Source of the DNA: Streptomyces roseoverticillatus
GTDB taxonomy: Bacteria; Actinomycetota; Actinomycetes; Streptomycetales; Streptomycetaceae
Reading direction: 5' to 3'
Length of the DNA: 5,934 nucleotides
Assembly (NCBI RefSeq): GCF_000719265.1
Contig: NZ_JOFL01000059.1
Location: 1 to 5,934 of the forward strand
Positions 1 to 5,934 of the stretch are shown piece by piece. A model generated the notes under the pieces. The model did no database searches and had not been told where the DNA came from. It saw only the letters and a program-made list of their open reading frames with translations. Made by a program: the position numbers and the translations under genes. How positions within the stretch are numbered: the first letter of the stretch is position 1; each line of letters begins with the position of its first letter.

Positions 1-2711
<2,711 letters not shown>

Positions 2712-3277
2712 CCTCCGGCGCGGACTCCGCGGCGAGGGCGGAGAGGGCGCCGTCGGGGCCGATCTCCAGGAACGCGGTCACGCCGTGGGCCACCAGCGTG
2801 CGCACACCGTCGGCGAACCGTACGGCCTCGCGGACATGGCGGACCCAGTACTCCGCCGAGCCCAGCTGCTCGGCGGTCGCGGGCTCGCCGGTGACGTTCG
2901 AGACGAGCGAGATGGCGGGCGCAGCGTACGTCACGCGCTCGGCGACGGCGCGGAAGTCGTCCAGCATCGGTTCCATCAGCGGCGAATGGAACGCGTGCGA
3001 GACCCGCAGCCGACTGGTCTTCCTGCCCTCCCCTTCGAAGTGGGAGCGGATCGCCTCGACCGCGCGCTCAGCGCCGGACACCACCACCGACGACGGCCCG
3101 TTCACCGCCGCGATCGCGACACCCTCCGTCAGCAACGGCAGCACCTCGGATTCCGCCGCCTGGACCGCGACCATCGCACCACCGGCAGGCAGCGCCTGCA
3201 TCAGCCGGCCCCGCGCCGCCACCAACACACACGCATCCGCCAGCGAAAACACACCCGCCACATGCGCGGCCGCAATC

Positions 3278-5635
3278 TCACCCACCGAATGCCGAACACA
3301 CCGCATCGAAAGCCTCCGCGAACACCGGGAACCGGGCATACAACTCCCGGCCCATCCCCAGCCGCTGCGAACCCTGACCCGAAAACAGGAAGGCGCGCTT
3401 GCCCGTACGGGCCTCGCCTTCCGCCACGACGCCCGCCTCGATCCGGCCGTCGGCCATCGCGGTCAGGGAGCCCAGCAGGCCGTCGCGGCCGGTGGCCAGC
3501 ACCACCGCACGGTGATGGAAGCCCGAACGGCTCGTCGCCAGCGAGTACGCGACGTCCAGGAGCCGCGGTGCGGGGTCGCGATCGAGGTGGGACGCCAGTC
3601 GTGCCGCCTGGGCCCGCAGCGCGGCCGGGGACCTGCCGGACACCACGAACGGTACGAGCTCTTCGTCGTCCGTTTCCTCCACCTGCTCCCCGGCCGGCTC
3701 GGGCTCGGGTTCCAGCTGTTCCAGGATCACGTGCGCGTTCGTGCCGCTGATCCCGAACGAGGAGACGCCCGCACGCCGCGGGCCGTCGCCCTCAGGCCAG
3801 GCGGTCTGCTCGGTCAGCAGCTCGACGCCGCCGGCCGACCAGTCCACGTGCGAGGACGGCGCGTCGACGTGCAGGGTGCGCGGCAGGACGCCGTGGTGCA
3901 TCGCCATGACCATCTTGATCACGCCGGCGACACCGGCGGCGGCCTGCGCGTGACCGATGTTCGACTTCACCGTGCCGAGGAGCAACGGACGGTCTTCCGC
4001 CCGGTCCTGGCCGTACGTGGCGAGCAGCGCCTGGGCCTCGATCGGGTCGCCCAGCGTCGTGCCCGTGCCGTGCGCCTCCACCGCGTCCACGTCCGCCGCC
4101 GACAACCCGGCGCTCGCCAGCGCCTGACGGATCACCCGCTGCTGCGACGGACCATTCGGCGCCGTCAGACCGTTCGACGCACCGTCCTGATTCACGGCAC
4201 TGCCACGTACCGTCGCCAGGACCCGGTGGCCGTTCCGGCGCGCGTCCGACAGGCGCTCCAGCACCAGGATGCCGGCGCCTTCGGCCCAGCCCACGCCGTC
4301 TGCGGCGTCCGCGAACGCCTTGCAGCGCCCGTCCTCCGACAGTCCGCCCTGCCGCGAGAACTCCACGAACGTCAACGGGGTCGCCATCACCGTCACACCG
4401 CCCGCAAGCGCCAGCGAGCACTCGCCGGAGCGCAGCGACTGCGCGGCGAGGTGCAGCGCCACCAGCGACGACGAGCACGCCGTGTCCACCGTCACGGCCG
4501 GACCCTCGAAGCCGAAGGTGTACGAGACCCGGCCCGAGGCCACGCTGCCCGCGCTGCCGCTGCCCTGGTAGCCCTCGAACTCGCGCCCGGCGAGGAGCTG
4601 GGAGTAGTCGTGGTACATCACGCCCGCGAAGACGCCCGTACGGCTGCCGCGCAGCGCGGCCGGGTCCATCCCGGCGCGTTCGAGGGCCTCCCACGTCGTC
4701 TCCAGCAGCAGCCGCTGCTGGGCATCGGTGGTCAGGGCCTCCCGGGGGCTCATCCCGAAGAACTCGGGGTCGAACTCCCCCGCGTCGTAGAGGAAGCCGC
4801 CGGAGCGAGTGGCGACGGCGCCCTCGCGGTCGGGGTCGTAGGTGTCCTCGATCTCCCAGCCGCGGTCGGCCGGGAAGCCGGAGACGGCGTCCACGCCGTC
4901 CGACACCAGCCGCCACAGCTCCTCGGGCGAGGTGACTCCGCCGGGGTATCGGCAGCTCATGCCGACGATGACGACCGGGTCATCCGCCAGAGGCGGGAGG
5001 GCCGGCACCGGGAGCGGCAATTCCGCCCCGGCTTCCGCGCTGAAGAGTCCGGCGAGGAGGTGACCCGTCAGGGCGTCGGCCGTCGGGTAGTCGAACACGG
5101 CCGTCGCCGGCAGTCGGAGGCCGGTGACCTTGCCCAGCCCGTTGCGGAGTTCGATCGCGGTGAGGGAGTCGAAGCCCAGGTCCTGGAACGCCTTCGCCGG
5201 ATCGACCGTCTCCGGGCGGGCGTGTCCGAGGACGGCCGCGATCCGCTCGCGCACCAGGTCCAGCAGTACCGCGCGCCGCTCGGCCTCGGACAGCCCGGTC
5301 AGGCGCTGTGCGAGACCGGACGCGGCGGCCGTGCCGGACGCCGCGGCGCGGCGTCCCGCCGTACGGATCAGGCCGCGCAGCAGGGGCTGGGGCTCCCCGT
5401 GCGCTCGCAGGGCGGCGAGGTCCAGGCGGACGGGGAGGAGTGCCGGCTCGGCGGTGGCCAGGGCGGCGTCGAAGAGGCTGACGCCTTCCTCGCCGGACAG
5501 CGGCGGCATGCCCGAGCGGGCGATCCGCTGCAGGTCTGCGTCCGACAGGGTGCCGGTCATGCCGCTGTCCTGGGACCACGGGCCCCACGCCAGCGACACG
5601 GCGGGGAGCCCTTGCGCCCGGCGGTGGCGGGCCAA
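3278..5635 (-). CDS. Type I PKS segment: KR tail, ACP, complete KS, AT N-terminus
   Basis: This is a 785-codon open segment, with homology already starting at 5644 (LDALARHRR). The TTG at 5635 is only a convenient first codon and no real start is expected here. Residues 1-100 are the KR C-terminal tail (SLAWGPW, then SGMPPLS). Residues 112-198 are an ACP with the phosphopantetheine-bearing Ser157 in LGFDSL. Residues 218-640 are a full KS with Cys387 (DTACSSS), His522 (EAHGTGT) and His562 (KSNIGH), at canonical spacing. A KS-AT linker follows, then the AT start at residue 749 (FLFSGQGSQ). The acidic, Glu/Pro-rich stretch after NAHVILEQ is a typical linker. The AT breaks off after DAVCSAF, and the frame ends at a chance TGA at 3280-3278. 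The segment belongs upstream of the 3294-2548 AT segment in the same polypeptide. Confidence 0.93.
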   Translation of the reverse strand: MARHRRAQGLPAVSLAWGPWSQDSGMTGTLSDADLQRIARSGMPPLSGEEGVSLFDAALATAEPALLPVRLDLAALRAHGEPQPLLRGLIRTAGRRAAASGTAAASGLAQRLTGLSEAERRAVLLDLVRERIAAVLGHARPETVDPAKAFQDLGFDSLTAIELRNGLGKVTGLRLPATAVFDYPTADALTGHLLAGLFSAEAGAELPLPVPALPPLADDPVVIVGMSCRYPGGVTSPEELWRLVSDGVDAVSGFPADRGWEIEDTYDPDREGAVATRSGGFLYDAGEFDPEFFGMSPREALTTDAQQRLLLETTWEALERAGMDPAALRGSRTGVFAGVMYHDYSQLLAGREFEGYQGSGSAGSVASGRVSYTFGFEGPAVTVDTACSSSLVALHLAAQSLRSGECSLALAGGVTVMATPLTFVEFSRQGGLSEDGRCKAFADAADGVGWAEGAGILVLERLSDARRNGHRVLATVRGSAVNQDGASNGLTAPNGPSQQRVIRQALASAGLSAADVDAVEAHGTGTTLGDPIEAQALLATYGQDRAEDRPLLLGTVKSNIGHAQAAAGVAGVIKMVMAMHHGVLPRTLHVDAPSSHVDWSAGGVELLTEQTAWPEGDGPRRAGVSSFGISGTNAHVILEQLEPEPEPAGEQVEETDDEELVPFVVSGRSPAALRAQAARLASHLDRDPAPRLLDVAYSLATSRSGFHHRAVVLATGRDGLLGSLTAMADGRIEAGVVAEGEARTGKRAFLFSGQGSQRLGMGRELYARFPVFAEAFDAVCSAFGG
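3717..4984 (-). other. Ketosynthase domain, module n+1 (complete)
   Basis: This is the condensing domain. It accepts the chain on Cys (codon 4477-4475, DTACSSS) and joins it to the malonyl unit by decarboxylative condensation. The two catalytic histidines are at codons 4072-4070 (EAHGTGT) and 3952-3950 (KSNIGH). Spacing of Cys to His is 135 residues and His to His is 40, both normal for the family. It starts at [11 protein letters not shown] and ends near NAHVILEQ. It is the only catalytic domain of module n+1 that is complete and unbroken in the window. Confidence 0.95.
5042..5302 (-). other. Acyl carrier protein domain, module n
   Basis: This is a four-helix carrier domain of about 87 residues. 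Its serine (codon 5167-5165, in GFDSL) would carry the phosphopantetheine arm added by a separate transferase. The ELRN segment and [10 protein letters not shown] near the end are typical of PKS ACPs. It holds the chain after reduction and hands it to the KS starting at 4984, about 20 residues downstream, so both domains are on one polypeptide with no docking region between them. Confidence 0.92.
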
Positions 5636-5645
5636 GGCATCCAGG

Positions 5646-5933
5646 CTCCGGGGTCAGCGAGCCGATCACCCCGTCGTCCAGCACACCCGCGGTATGCACA
5701 ACGGCACTGACAGAATGCCGGGCCACCAGATCCTCCACGGCCGCGCCGTCGGTCACATCGCACGCTTGGACCGTCACCTCTACGTCCTGGCCCGCCAGTT
5801 CGGCGGCGAACTCGTCGGCCCCTGCGGCAGCCGGCCCCCTGCGGCTCACCAGCAGCAGACTCCGCACGCCGTGCTCCGCCACCAGATGACGCGCCACCAC
5901 ACGACCCAGACCACCCGTACCACCGGTGATCAA
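5646..5933 (-). CDS. PKS module n, ketoreductase NADPH-binding half (partial)
   Basis: This is the N-terminal part of the catalytic KR subdomain, a Rossmann-fold reductase that uses NADPH to reduce the beta-keto group of the ACP-bound chain. The first residues carry the dinucleotide-binding motif (ITGGTGGLG), followed by LLLVSRRG, then a CDVTD segment and HTAGVLDDG. The LDD at 5681-5673 marks a B-type KR in the standard classification. The segment enters from the window edge, so there is no true start. Recognisable KR sequence stops after SLTPE at 5646. Although the frame stays open down to 4980, the residues after that point are out-of-frame translation of the next segment. The Ser, Tyr and Asn of the KR active site should follow but are absent. 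The frame resumes in another register at 5644. Confidence 0.85.
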
Positions 5934-5934
5934 C

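Larger units (their letters stand above)
4428..5934. repeat. Module-length repeat, copy B (KR to KS)
   Basis: This is the partner of 1-1480. Its perfect blocks are 5839-5934, 5547-5646, 5219-5265 and 4642-4710. The window ends at 5934 exactly where copy A (at 1480) runs out of checkable identity, so the window edge lies inside repeated sequence. Confidence 0.85.

Noticed and set aside
3278..3339. Natural split of the PKS into separate proteins within the AT
   Set aside because: There are no docking regions, no ribosome binding site and no intergenic spacer. The split falls inside a folded domain next to its active site.

Overview
The window lies entirely inside a modular type I polyketide synthase (PKS) locus on the minus strand. 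The very high GC content, the GC-rich third codon positions and the cis-AT module architecture point to an actinomycete, most likely Streptomyces or a close relative. No gene start, ribosome binding site, promoter, terminator, RNA gene or mobile element is visible. Both window edges fall inside PKS domains, and every stretch of the window is accounted for by PKS coding sequence.

Layout, read in the coding direction from 5934 down to 1. Module n contributes a ketoreductase (KR) with its NADPH-binding half (5933-5646), its C-terminal tail (5644 to about 5310) and an acyl carrier protein (ACP, 5302-5042). Module n+1 runs ketosynthase (KS, 4984-3717, intact), a malonyl-type acyltransferase (AT, 3391-2650, gapped), a dehydratase (DH, 2543-1826), a KR structural half (1805-1485), a KR catalytic half (1488-1225, then tail 1222 to about 890) and an ACP (877-617). 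Module n+2 begins with a KS (562-1) that runs off the window just after its active-site cysteine. The intended chemistry is an ordinary assembly line. The KS condenses the chain with a malonyl unit, the KR reduces the beta-ketone, the DH removes water, and the ACP passes the chain to the next KS. Two near-identical reducing modules suggest a polyene-like stretch in the product.

The unusual point is that this should be one continuous reading frame but is split into six at five junctions: about 5645, 3295, 2546, 1485 and 1224. At each junction a conserved internal block expected in the family is absent and the frame changes. The losses include the Ser/Tyr/Asn catalytic region of both KRs, the part of the AT just before its active-site serine, the N-terminal end of the DH, and the linker between the two KR halves. 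Nothing is inserted at the junctions. The two KR gaps end at exactly the same base, inside a 100-bp block that is identical between modules. The best explanation is misassembly or collapse of repeated PKS modules in a draft contig. A decayed or recombined PKS gene is the biological alternative.

I found no convincing new biological system. The value of the window lies in the mosaic module repeats and the junction pattern.
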